From the NCBI GenBank assembly GCA_022559845.1, contig CM040128.1:227029643-227093642 (forward strand): a stretch of DNA of 64,000 bases. The letters are read 5' to 3'. Under the pieces are notes generated by a model that had not been told where the DNA came from, made no database searches, and worked only from the letters and a program-made list of their open reading frames with translations. How positions within the stretch are numbered: the stretch's first letter is position 1; every line of letters starts with the position of its first letter. Shown here in pieces: positions 8,192 through 18,659 of this stretch. Origin of the DNA: Amorphophallus konjac (taxonomy: Eukaryota > Streptophyta > Magnoliopsida > Alismatales > Araceae). The position numbers and the translations under genes were made by a program.

Positions 8192-10296
8192 ATGGTTGTG
8201 GACGTACATGGGAATTCGAGATATTGCAGTGATCAGAGTCCGTAAGGTCCAGTACAGTCAGCAGTTGGCATAGGGTTTCGTGCATGTTTTCCGCTTTGTT
8301 TATCGCTTGAGAGTTTGAGTGTGCTGTGCGGCGCGGTGAGGGTGGTTGCTGTTCACGGCTTCCGTGCCGGCGTGGGGTCTGCAGATCGAGGTCAAGAGCT
8401 TTCTCCCGTGGTTGGTGGCCCTGGTTGTGTTGCGTTGGGCAGAGGTTGCCGGTGGGCGTGTTGCAGTTCGGGGGATTGTAGCGGTGGTGCATCGAGAGAT
8501 GTTGTGATCATGGTCCGACGTGACACTTGCTGAGTGTGTCGGAGGCGCTGACCTGACGTGGTGACGGTTTCCTTGGTGCTGGAAGGTGCTGTTCCCAGCA
8601 TGCGCGAGGCTCGAGGTCAGGACGAATGTGGAGTTTTCATTCCGTTGGTCGGAGGTGTGATTGGGTTCTCCTTTGGTTGGAGAGAATCATGTTTGGCTAT
8701 GGTTCGTCGTCTTGCATTGCGTGTCCGAATTGGTTGGCCTTTGTGCGCCGTGAAATCCGTGCGAGACACGTTCCGCGTTTTGGCAAGGTGGTTGCCTGTG
8801 AGAATCGTTGCCCGTTCCCTGATGTGTAAGGGTGTTGGCGCTGTTTCGGAAGGACGAGTGCCGGCTGGGCGGTGTTCGCGAGAATTGCGGTTGGTGTTGT
8901 GGTTTCCGATGTGCGGAGGATCGGAGTCTGCGGGGTTGCAGATGGTTGTCGGGATGGTGGATCCCGAGTTGGCGTTGTGGTGGCTGTGTATGTGGATCAG
9001 AGTGCGTGGATCGTAGCGTTGGTTATTTCGGGTGGATTTCTGAGGAAGTGTAGAGCAACGGAGGATTGGTTCATCGATGTGCGTTGTCTCCGGCGGTGTG
9101 AGACGTGTTGGTTGCTGTGCCGTTGCTTGAGATATTGTGGTTTATGGCACAGGCAGGTGGAGAGTTGGGGAAATGTGCTGGCGAGGTTGCCGCATGAGTA
9201 CCCTGTCCTTGCGTTGGAGGTTGCGTTCGTGGATAAGATCGTGTTCTGGAGAAGTGTGCCGCGGGTTGTAAGAGGTTGTGTATCCCGTGGCTCTGTGATA
9301 AGAGCGGGAGTCGGGATTGGCAGGCATCCTCTTGGATTAATTGAGATGGAGATTTTGATGAGATAGGATTCGATGAGACAGGACGGTGGTTGATGCCTGT
9401 GTGTGGAGGTCACTGATGAGACGTTGGCGTGGGATATTGATCCTCAGTCTGTGGCCAGCAAGGGAGGATTCCCCGTAAGTCTGAGTCGAGTGATGTGAGG
9501 ACCGTGTGGTGAAGGAGTCGTTGGATCCCGCCGTGCTCCCCCGAAGGGTAGAGTTGGCTCAGGGGTCCATCTGGAGGTAGTGGTGGTCTGTGCGAAGAGT
9601 CAACGGATGGCCTGTCATGAGTTGGATCGTGCCTGCTGGGCCGGTGGAGGTTTTCCGTTGGCGAATGTCTGGTGGCCAGTGGATGGTCTTTTCAGAGACA
9701 GAAGATGCTGGTTGTAAGGGCTCGAGAATGGAGAGAGTCGAGTGCCAGCGAGGCCTTTGGTGGCCGTTTATGAGATGCATTTTTCCAGATGGGATCTGAG
9801 CTTTGTCGAAGTTTGAGTTCGGAGAGAGTTGGTCCCGTGCTGTCCTTGGTATTTGGCTTGCCTGGGGTGAGCTGGTGGAAGCTCAGTGATTGGTTGCCCC
9901 TGGTGCAGGGTGTGAGATCGATCAGCGGTTGTGAAGCTGGCGTTTGGTTGGTCCGCCGAGCGTGGGCGTTGACCGGTGGATTGGTTCTTGTGGCGAGGAT
10001 TGTGTTCCCTCGGTGAGCGAGAAGGTGGCAGCGATGCCGTGGGTGGTTTCCGTTGTGTCCGAGGTGATACCAGACTTGTGCCCTTGTGTTATGCCTGCTC
10101 TGGTGGCCGGTGTGTGCGCGGTGTGCGGAGCATGGCATTGTTCATGATTATGGTCTGGCTGTATCCCTAATGATCGGTGCTTTTCCGAGAATTGAGGTTT
10201 TTCTGTGTTGGGGCCCTGGCAACGTTGTCAGTTAGTGGAGGCGTTCTTCCCCTGTGACTTGGTGCTAGTCCTGAATTTCGAGGATGAAATTTCTTT
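8192..10296 (+). other. Non-coding interior of element B
   Basis: These 2.1 kb have no retroelement protein motif and no gene I recognise. The + strand is strongly rich in G and T and poor in A and C. This makes the opposite strand poor in stop codons, so long open frames there (for example 8031-8492 and 8997-9413) are a composition effect. The last 170 bp match the end of the G1 interior. Its role is likely RNA packaging and primer/tract signals only. Confidence 0.85.
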
Positions 10297-10308
10297 AAGG
10301 GGGGAGGG
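10297..10308 (+). other. Polypurine tract of element B
   Basis: AAGGGGGGAGGG, preceded by TTTCGAGGATGAAATTTC, lies one base before the 3' LTR. It is the plus-strand primer for reverse transcription. Confidence 0.92.
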
Positions 10309-10309
10309 C

Positions 10310-13243
10310 TGTAATGCCCCGGATTTTTCGGATCCTTGTTCATGGGTCCCAGATCTGGTTTCTTGGAGTGTCCGACTCCGTTGTGTCCGAAATTTCGTTT
10401 CGGACATCTTTCGTGTTCGGATCGGCGCGATCCGGAGTTGTTTCGGAGGCCCGGAAGCGTTCCGCGGCTTTTCCGCGTGTGTTTTCCGATTCCCGATGTG
10501 TGTTTCGGTAATTCCTTCGGAACCTCGTTACGGGTGAACCGGGCTGTTCACCAGGGCGCGAGAGGTACCGTTGCGATCGGTGTGTTCCGAGGATCGCAGA
10601 AATGTGATTTTCTATTTTTCGGTATTTTCGGGAATTTCCGGATTTTCTATATAATAACCTCCTTTTTCTCTCTCCCCATCTCATTTCTCTCTTCCCTCCC
10701 TCTCTCTTCTCTCACGTTCTCTCCTCTCCCCCTCTCACTCCGGGCGGCCGACGGAGGCGGCGAGGGCGGGGCGGCGTGGCTCGTGGGGCGTGGAGCGACG
10801 GGTACGGGATGAGGATCGCGGTGGTGGAGGCGGTTCGTGGGATCGTGAACCGGCGAGGGTTTAAACGGCGTTTTCTTCGTGGATCGGCGTCCACGGTGCG
10901 TCGAATCTTCGGTGGAGGTAGGGAGATGGACCCTCAACCCGTGTACTTCAATTCCCGCGAGTTTCGTAGGCCGGGGTGAGCCGAGCGGGCTAAACGGGGT
11001 GATTTGGGAAAAATGCATGTTTTTGGGGTGTGAGCCGAATCTTGTGTTTTGATCGTGTTTTTGGGGTTTAAATGGGTCCTCTCGGTGGCAGAGGGGTTGG
11101 GGAATGTTTCCCCCTTTGTTTCCCCATCACCCGGGGGTGATCGGGGCGTGGAATGGGTTTTCCCACCGTTTCTACCGTTTTCGAGCGCGGACTGAGAACG
11201 CGCTAGCTTCCAGTAGTGCGTTCTTGAGTGTCGCGCTGCCCCGACGGGGCGCGTTCATCGGAGAAGATGAACAGTAAGGCGGTTCTTGTCGCGCTCTAGG
11301 GTCCCAGCGCGTTTTTGGTTGTCGCGCTATAGGATCATAGCGCGACCTGGTCTGGTCGCGCTATGGACCTATAGCGCGTTCTTGCTGAACGCGCTAGGTT
11401 TGCATAGCGCGTTCTTGCTTAACGCGCTATGCATGTGTAGCGCGTTCTTGGGGTGGCCTGCCGGGCTGCCCGAGACGGACGGTCTGCGGCTGATCGTGCT
11501 CCCCTTGGGCCGTGTGTGTCCTGGACACCCCGTGGAGTTCCGTGACCGTGTCTTTGGGTGTCCAGAGGTTTGGTTTACCTCGATTAGCGTTCCCGTGAGT
11601 TTAAGGGTCCGAGTGACCTTCTAGTGTTCCGATTGTGTTGTGTTGGTCTCCGGTCGACCCGGTTGTGACCCAGTGGTCGACCTTTGGCCTTGTGAATGTC
11701 CCGGACACCCCGTGGGTTTTGTTACCGTGTTTTGGGGTGTCTGGAGGTGCCGTGTTACCTCGATAAGCGTGCCCGTGGGCTTGGTGGGTCCGGGTGACCC
11801 CAGGCGTTTCGGGTTTCCGTATTCTCGCTCGATCGAGTCACCGTGTATCGGTATGTGTGCGGTGGGGTTCCCCCGCATGTCGTGAGTCTTCCTGGAAGAT
11901 GATTCCCGAGTGGGTTATGTGTTTGGCCGTGGACTGTGCGTCCCGTTTCTTCTCCGATCGTGGTCACCGTGCGATGGTGCTGCTACGTGGGATGGTCCCC
12001 GTACTTCGTTAGGTTCGGACGTCGTTTTCTGTTGTTTTGAGAGTCTACTCTCTCAGTGATCCTCCACTAGTCGTAGCTTCCTGCGCACGCGTGTGCGGAC
12101 CCACTTGGGAGTGGTGGAGAGCGCGACCCGGTGAGACGCGGTTTTTAGGCTGGTTTCCGTCGGCCCCTTGCCTTTGCCACCAGAGTCCGGTGGGGGGGAA
12201 AACCAGCTAGAGGACCCGACCTAGAGCAGATGGTCTGTGTGTGCACACGTAGTTGGGGGCTTAGGACACGTGCTGACGAGCGCGACCCCAGCTAGTCCTT
12301 GTTGTGGTACTTGTTGCGTGTCAGAGTCTCACGCCTGGGGCGTTGTAGCTAGACACTTGTGACGCGGTGTAAGACGTCAGGGGACGCATCCGGTCGTTCT
12401 TCTAGTGGGTGATGCTCCTGTCACGTGACGTGAGTTGTTGTGTACCAGGTTTTGTTTCCGTCCGTGAGACGGGACTTCGTGAGTGGTTTCGGGAGAGTTC
12501 CCGGAGTCGAGGTCTGGGGTTTCCGGTGAGTTTCACCGAGGGCCTTTTCCCAGATAGTGTTGTGTTCACGACGGTGAGGTCGTGACCGTGTTCCCTGACC
12601 GTGTGGTTTTGGCTTGGGCCCTTTTGGTGAGGGCAGGCCTCCGCTATGGAGGTATCGTGACGTTTTCCTAGTAGCGTGGCTAGGGCGGCTCGTGTTTAGT
12701 GGTCCCCGATCGTGGAATCGGGTGGTCGGGTGTGTGGCTTGGTTGTCCCCCGACGGGAGACTGGGTCGGATTTTCTGGTACAGTAGGAGTAGCTGTAGAA
12801 CCGAGTTTTGACCGGCCACCGGTTTGCTACTCCTGCTATAGTTGTAGCTCTCCTTTCCGCTGCGCCGTTGTTTCTGGTTGGGGTTCCGCGGGATCCCTGC
12901 TGAGTCTCTGTTTTGGAGACTCATTCCCTGCTTTTCAGGTGAGGCGGTTCTTCCTCGTGGTTCGAGGACGCGGAGCGGAGGTTCTTAGTTGCCAGCTTGC
13001 CGGGCCGAGTGTTCACTCGGCATGTGGTACGTTTTACTGCTTTAGACTGTACTTTCTGTTGGACTGGACTCTGTTGTAGTTGTTTATTCTTTTCTGTTAA
13101 TTGTTGAATTGTCCTGCTTTATTTCCTATTTCTTTGTGCCTCCACACTCCTTTTAGCCCTTCCGAGCCCTCCCGACTCGTGGGCGGCGGTGCGAGTCTCG
13201 GGTTATCGGGCCTTCCCAGTAATCGGATTCTCGGGTCGTCACA
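10310..13243 (+). repeat. Element B 3' LTR
   Basis: It is a near-identical copy of 5245-8177 with one extra C (in AATTCCCGCGAG, about 10953, against AATTCCGCGAG in the 5' copy). The other differences seen are scattered and mostly C/T or A/G. Confidence 0.95.
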
Positions 13244-13248
13244 AAGGA
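13244..13248. repeat. Target-site duplication of element B, right copy
   Basis: AAGGA is identical to 5240-5244. Confidence 0.95.
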
Positions 13249-13990
13249 CCTCTAATCAACATGAAGTCAAACATTTCAGTGAACAAAGCTGTAAATCTGA
13301 AAAAGCCCAGTGCTGAGGAGAAGGGCAAACAAAAGCTGAGTGAGCCTAGTAGAGCTAGCACATCCAAGTAAAATCCCAAAGCTCAGTCTCAGGTTAGGGG
13401 TCAACCTACACAATCTTATAAACCACATGTTAAGGTCACCAAGTCTCCACCATCACCACCACCTCTGAAGAAGACCCAATACACACCTATGAATAGGTAA
13501 GCAGGGTCCAAGGTACAGGGGAGGCAGAATGCTTTTAGAGCTCAACCCAAACATTTCTACCAACCTAGAGCCCAGTCTCACTTCTTTGCACAGTCAACCT
13601 ATCCAAATAGGTCAGGATGGACTAGGACTCAAGGAAGGTTTACAGGTTATGGACATCAGGCTACACAGTCCTATAAACCTTACACTAGAAATTGGGTTAA
13701 TGGGTATGGCTCTTGGACACCTAGGAACCAACATTTCCACAGCCAGTCCAATGATTACTATGGCCAAAATTTTGTGAATACACCCTGGCCAAGGCACTAG
13801 CACAGAAATAATCAATCTGCAAATAATCATGCTAGTGTCAACAAGAAAAAGCATAACAAAAAGAAATTTGGAAAATCCACTGAACAGAATTGTTTCAAAC
13901 AAATGTGGATTCCTAAAAGTCTGCTTTCTTGTTTTAATCACTTTTCGGCTTCTCTGGAGCCCAATCAGTCTTGAGTTCCAAACTTCTCTA
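13249..13990 (+). pseudogene. Element A gag/pol linker, right of element B
   Basis: The frame used by the gag of A before the insertion resumes here without shift. The product is rich in lysine, serine, proline, tyrosine, glutamine and aromatic residues (several 'YKP' and 'NQH'-like phrases), as expected for the basic tail between gag and protease in Sire-like elements. In-frame stops are TAA at 13369, TAA at 13498 and TAG at 13798, with more before 13996. It has no enzymatic motif and serves to show that A was one continuous gag-pol frame before B arrived. Confidence 0.8.
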
Positions 13991-13995
13991 CCTGA

Positions 13996-14730
13996 TTGTG
14001 TGTGAAGGTGTGCCTGGCAGCCAAGAACAATTTGTGGTACTTAGATAGTGGCTGCTCCAGGCATATGACAGGAGATAAGGCCAAGTTCTGCATGCTGATA
14101 GAGAAACAAGGAGGCCTTGTCACCTTTGGTAGCAACACAAAGGGTAAGATTGCTGGGACAGGTAAGGTAGGTAAGTGTACTACCTGTTGTATTGAATATG
14201 TCATGTTGGTTGAAGGTTTAGCATATAATTTACTTAGCATCAGCCAACTATGTGATAAAGGATGCAAAGTTCTTTTTGACTCTCAATGCTGCAAAGTTTT
14301 TGAACCTGATTCTGAAACTGTTAAATTTTATGGTAAAAGGATAAATAACACTTACATGATAGACTTAGATGATATACAACATTCTAACCTATGCATTACT
14401 GCTAGCAGAGAGGACTTAGTATTTTTATGGCATCGTAGTTTAGGCCATGCTAGTTACACTGTATTGCATAAACTGAATAAGCATAGCATGGTTAGAGGAC
14501 TTCCTGAAGTTTCCTTTAAGAAAGAAAATAAAATCTGTGATGCATGCACTCAGTCAAAGTTAACTAGAAAGTCATTTAAATCTAGAATAGAAAATTTGTC
14601 CTCTAAACCCTATGAGCTGATACACATGGACCTTTTTGGGCCAACCAGGTCTGTCAGCTTATCAGGGAGGAGGTATGGGTTTGTCATGGTAGATGACTTC
14701 TCTAGGTACACTTGGGTATATTTCTATCAC
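13996..14730 (+). pseudogene. Element A protease end, pre-integrase and integrase start
   Basis: This part of pol cuts the polyprotein and inserts the DNA copy. 'YLDSGCSRHMTG' near 14040 is the copia protease active site with catalytic Asp (DSG). The GAG-pre-integrase zinc region follows, with 'LWHRSLGHASY' and a 'CDACTQSK' Cys pair. The integrase core begins with 'HMDLFGPTRS' and 'VMVDDFSRYTW', giving the first catalytic Asp. The frame is lost near 14718-14735 by a small indel, and the continuation is one frame over. The protein order protease-integrase-reverse transcriptase identifies Ty1/copia. Confidence 0.9.
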
Positions 14731-15668
14731 AGAAAAGTGATGCATTCTCAGAATTTCAGGAGTTCTGTCTTAAGAAAAACCAGAAAATTGAAAATATTTT
14801 AACTGATCATGGAGGTGAGTTTAAAAACTCACAGTTTGATGAATTCTGCAGGTCAAATGGAATTCATTACAAGTACTCCTCACCAAGGACACCCGAGCAG
14901 AATGGAGTTGTGGAGAGGAGGAACAGAACCTTGGTGGAGATGGGTCGTACACTCTTGGTTGAAGGTGGTCTGCCAAGGAAGTTCTGGGCTAAAGCAGTAA
15001 ATACTGCATGTTATGTAATTAACAGAGCCATGGTAAGACCTTCTACCCAGAAAACACCCTATGAGATTATAAAGGGTAAGAGACCTTCTATTGCTCATTT
15101 CAAGGTTTTTGGTTGTAAATATTTTATTCATATAAATGATAAAAGAGACCTTGATAAATTTGAACCTAAAGGTGAACCAGGAATTTTTCTTAGTTACTCT
15201 GAAAACACCCGAGCATATAGAGTGTATAATCTGAATTCCAAAACTGTTGAAGAATCTCCACATATTATTTTTGATGAATCTTCGGTAAAGTTTAATATTG
15301 GTCAATGCAGGAATGAAGACAATGGTGATATTCTGAAAGAAGGGAATCCTGCAGACAAATCCGAAGATGAGGAAGGAAATGAAGAGCTTAATGAAGAAGA
15401 GCCTACAGTTCAAGGGGAGATAAATGAAAATCATGATAATGAAATTGTCAACATTAGATATCTAAAAGATCATCCTGTAGATAATGTGATTGGCAATTTG
15501 CATGACCCTCCTAGGACTAGAGGCCACTTAAGAATTCAAAATGAATTGAATGCATATGCCTTTGTTTCAAATGTAGAACCCAAGTCCATTGACTGTGCTC
15601 TTAAGGATGTGCATTGGATTAATGTCATGCATGAAGAGCTCAATCAATTTGACAGGAATAAGGTGTGA
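14731..15668 (+). pseudogene. Element A integrase, second half
   Basis: It continues the integrase after the frameshift. 'LTDHGGEFKNSQF' holds the second catalytic Asp and 'SPRTPEQNGVVERRNRTL' the Glu of the D,D35E triad. 'KTPYEIIKGKRPS' and 'FKVFGCKYFIH' are the usual copia integrase C-terminal phrases. An acidic linker (about 15340-15440) then leads to the connection with reverse transcriptase. It ends at TGA 15666-15668, after which the same frame carries on into reverse transcriptase. Confidence 0.9.
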
Positions 15669-17111
15669 CACTTGGTTCCACCTCCTGATCATGAAACAGT
15701 CATAGGGACTAAATGGGTATTCAGAAATAAAACTGATGAATCAGGGAATGTCATTAAAAATAAGGCCATACTTGTAGCTCAGGGGTATAACTAGGAATTT
15801 GGAATTGACTTTGAAGAGTCTTTTGTCCCTGTAGCTAGGTTAGAAGCAATCAGAATCTTATTGGCTTATGCATGTTCCCAAGGAATAAATCTTCAGCATA
15901 TGGATGTAAAATCTACTTTTCTAAATGGGGAAATCAGTGAGGATGTCTATGTGAAGCAGCCTCCTGGCTTTGAATGTTTAGACTTCCCCAATCATGTGTA
16001 TAAACTTCAAAAAGCTCTCTATGGTCTTAAGCAAGCTCCTAGAGCTTGGTATGACAGGTTGAGCAAATTCCTCACTGATAAGAACTTCACAAGAGGTGTA
16101 GTTGATCAAACCCTGTTTACTAAGGTAAGTCATTCAGCTATTCTTATCATTCAAATTTATGTGGATGACATTATCTTTGGGTCAACTAACCCCAAATTGT
16201 GTGAGGAATTCTCTCAGATAATGACTAATGAGTTTGAAATGAGCTCAATGGGTGAGCTCAAATTATTTCTTGGACTGCATGTGACACAGTCAAAAGATGG
16301 AATTTTCATCTCTCAGTCCAAGTACATAAGGGATTTATTGAAGAAGTACAAGATGGATAACCTCAACGAAATAGCTGCTCCAATGGGTACCTCAACTAGT
16401 TTAGATGAAGATTCTCAAGGTAAACTAGTGGACCAAAAGCTATATAGAGGTATGATCGGATCCCTTCTATATCTTACAGCATCTAGGCCTGATATTCAAT
16501 TTGCAGTGTGTTTATGCTCTAGATTTCAAGCTAGTCCTAAAGAATCACACCTTAAATCTGTGAAAAGAATTTTTAGGTATCTATTAGACACCCAAGAGCT
16601 TGGTCTTTGGTATCCTGCCAAGTGTGAGTTAGAACTTGTAGCCTACACTGATGAAGACTATGATGGGTGTCGAGTAGATAGAAAAAGCACTAGTGGCTAC
16701 TGTCAATTCTTAGGTGGTTGTCTAGTGTCTTGGGCATCTAAGAAGCAACACACAGTTGCTTTGTCCACAGCTGAAGCTGAATATGTTGCAGTTGGTAACT
16801 GTGCAGCCCAAGTACTTTGGATCAAGCACCAACTGGCTGATTATCAAATAAAACTGGAATGTATTCCAATGTTGTGTGATAATACTAGTGCCATATGTTT
16901 AGCTAAAAATCCGATTCATCATTTTAGGACTAAGCATATAGAGATAAAACACCATTTTCTTAGAGATGTTGTAAATAAAAAGGAAATTGAAATGAACTTC
17001 ATTGAAACAGAAAAACAAATTGCTGATATCTTTACTAAGCCACTAGGGAATGAAAGGTTCAAATTTCTTATAAGAGAACTTGGCTTGTGTAAATTTCAGC
17101 ATGATGAATAA
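15669..17111 (+). pseudogene. Element A reverse transcriptase and RNase H
   Basis: Reverse transcriptase copies the element RNA and RNase H removes it. 'GTKWVFRNK' opens the domain. A TAG at 15792-15794 interrupts it. From 15861 the frame is open to TAA at 17109: 'YGLKQAPRAWYDRL', then 'YVDDIIFGS' (near 16159) with the catalytic Asp pair, then RNase H with 'DRKSTSGYCQFLGG', 'STAEAEYVAVG', 'CDNTSAICLAKN' and 'RTKHIEIKHHF', and finally 'IADIFTKPL'. All key residues seem present in the 416-codon open stretch, so this part is the best preserved in A. No env-like frame follows. Confidence 0.93.
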
Positions 17112-18645
17112 AATTTCAGTTGGTTTGAATAAAACTCTGTGGTTGATTGAATGTTGCAACAGACTCATGATCATGCATGACATTCATATTTTTTTTGCAT
17201 CACACTCATGATCATCATTACATATCATTTAGTCATGACTGTGTCTAAGCTCTCTCTCATCTAAAACCACATGCATATAGATAGGGGGAGTTTTGTTAGA
17301 AATTCAGAGTGGTCATCAACTTTATTGAAATTCAAATTCTTTGACCCTGAATGAGTTGAGTCTGACAATATGGCAATCTGTTAGTCAGTTCTGATTCCTA
17401 AGCAATAGAAAACATACTTCTTCATTTATAAGAACTTTAATTGCTTGAAGATTGACTTAATGGTTTAAATTTTATAAACTTTAAAGTTTAAAGATTGCAA
17501 TCAGTAAATAAGAAAGCTGAAAATTGATAAAGCTCTCAACCCTTATCTTATTTCATGTCAGACAAAGCCAATTATATCTAAAATCTAAAAACTCATCTAA
17601 AATCCTATTAGAGAAGGCTAAGTATGTGTATTGTCCTTAAACATGTCATTCTGAAACAAATAAAGGACAGCTAAAAAAGATATTGAAAAATATTAAAAAT
17701 TAAATGAAAAATAATATTGGCAGAGCAATGACTGGTAAAATACTGAGAAACTAAGTGATCCATCAAAGAAATGGACAATACTTAAGTCATGAGGTGTATC
17801 AGTTATCTCTGTATAAAATGATCAAAATAGTAGGGTGGTTTCACTGAGTACCTAGGGGTAACTGACGTCTGATAAACGTGTACCCTCACACAAAAAGGTG
17901 TAAATCAGTTTTATTGAGTTTGATCATAGGCAGAATGGTCCATCATGTTGAGTATCTAGGGGTATTGGCGTCTGATAAACGTATACCCTTACGTAAAAAG
18001 ATAAATGGTACCTGAATGCCCTTAATGAAATAATATTGAAAATGTTGTTCCTTCAAAAGAAATTTCAGGGATGTCAATTTGTTTAATTTCAATACATGAC
18101 CTGGTATCTCTTAACCATTTTTTTTACTGAGTCTATGAAAGTAAGATATTTTGAAACTGAATCTCTCATGCAAATGTGATTCTAGTTTATTTTTTTATCA
18201 TGCACAGAAAACTTATCCATTGATTGTAGTGCATGAACTCAAAATTTATAACCTTTAAACCAGATTCTATCTCAAAGCAGTTTCTAACTTCATATGACTA
18301 AAGACTCTATGCTTTAAAATGCTTATTCCTGAACTACTTGTTCAGAATGCCAGTGAGACGATCTCTCTTGTTCCTTCCCTTGTAATCACTTTCCCTCCTC
18401 TTTGTTGATGGCAAAGGGGGAGAATATTGTCTGTTGGTGAATTCATTCCAGGGGGAGTGTACCCATTATTTGGCATAGGGGGAGAAATAGTTCAGGGGGA
18501 GTCATACATTCAGGGGGAGAATGAGTTGTTCTAAGCGAACTCTGCAATGTTCTGCATTTTGCACTCATATTGTTCCTTCTTTTTGATCATGTCAAAGGGG
18601 GAGAAAATTTGGTTGGTGACTCACTGTCACTTTGTTGCCATCATC
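17112..18645 (+). other. Element A 3' non-coding region
   Basis: There is no gene here. It holds two copies of a structured phrase, CTAGGGGTA..(G)RCGTCTGATAAACGTRTACCCT, at about 17860-17906 and 17964-18000. GGGGTA pairs with TACCC in each. It also holds eight GGGGGAG tracts (near 17285, 18417, 18452, 18479, 18495, 18513, 18598 and 18651), most after 18410. Such repeated tract-like phrases are common in Sire-type elements. The rest is AT-rich. Confidence 0.75.
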
Positions 18646-18659
18646 AAAAAGGGGGAGAA
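18646..18659 (+). other. Polypurine tract of element A
   Basis: AAAAAGGGGGAGAA abuts the TGTTG start of the 3' LTR at 18660. Confidence 0.92.

Larger units (their letters stand above)
5245..13243 (+). mobile_element. Element B: non-autonomous Ty3/gypsy (Tekay-like) retrotransposon
   Basis: The two LTRs are 2933 bp (5245-8177) and 2934 bp (10310-13243) and start TGTAATGCCCCGG. A tRNA primer-binding site at 8180, a polypurine tract at 10297 and a perfect 5-bp target duplication are present. The 2132-bp interior has no gag, protease, reverse transcriptase or integrase motif in any frame. It is therefore a large non-coding element that would need proteins supplied by a related autonomous element. 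The LTRs differ only at scattered sites, mostly transitions, so it is the youngest-looking insertion in the left nest. Confidence 0.92.

Noticed and set aside
7355..9413. Several - strand open frames of 138-167 codons in element B
   Set aside because: The strand is rich in A and C and thus poor in stops. The LTR ones recur in both LTRs, and none has a recognisable domain.
17112..18645. Env-like gene, as in some Sire elements
   Set aside because: No open frame with a signal peptide or membrane segment lies between pol and the 3' LTR of A; the stretch is AT-rich and non-coding.
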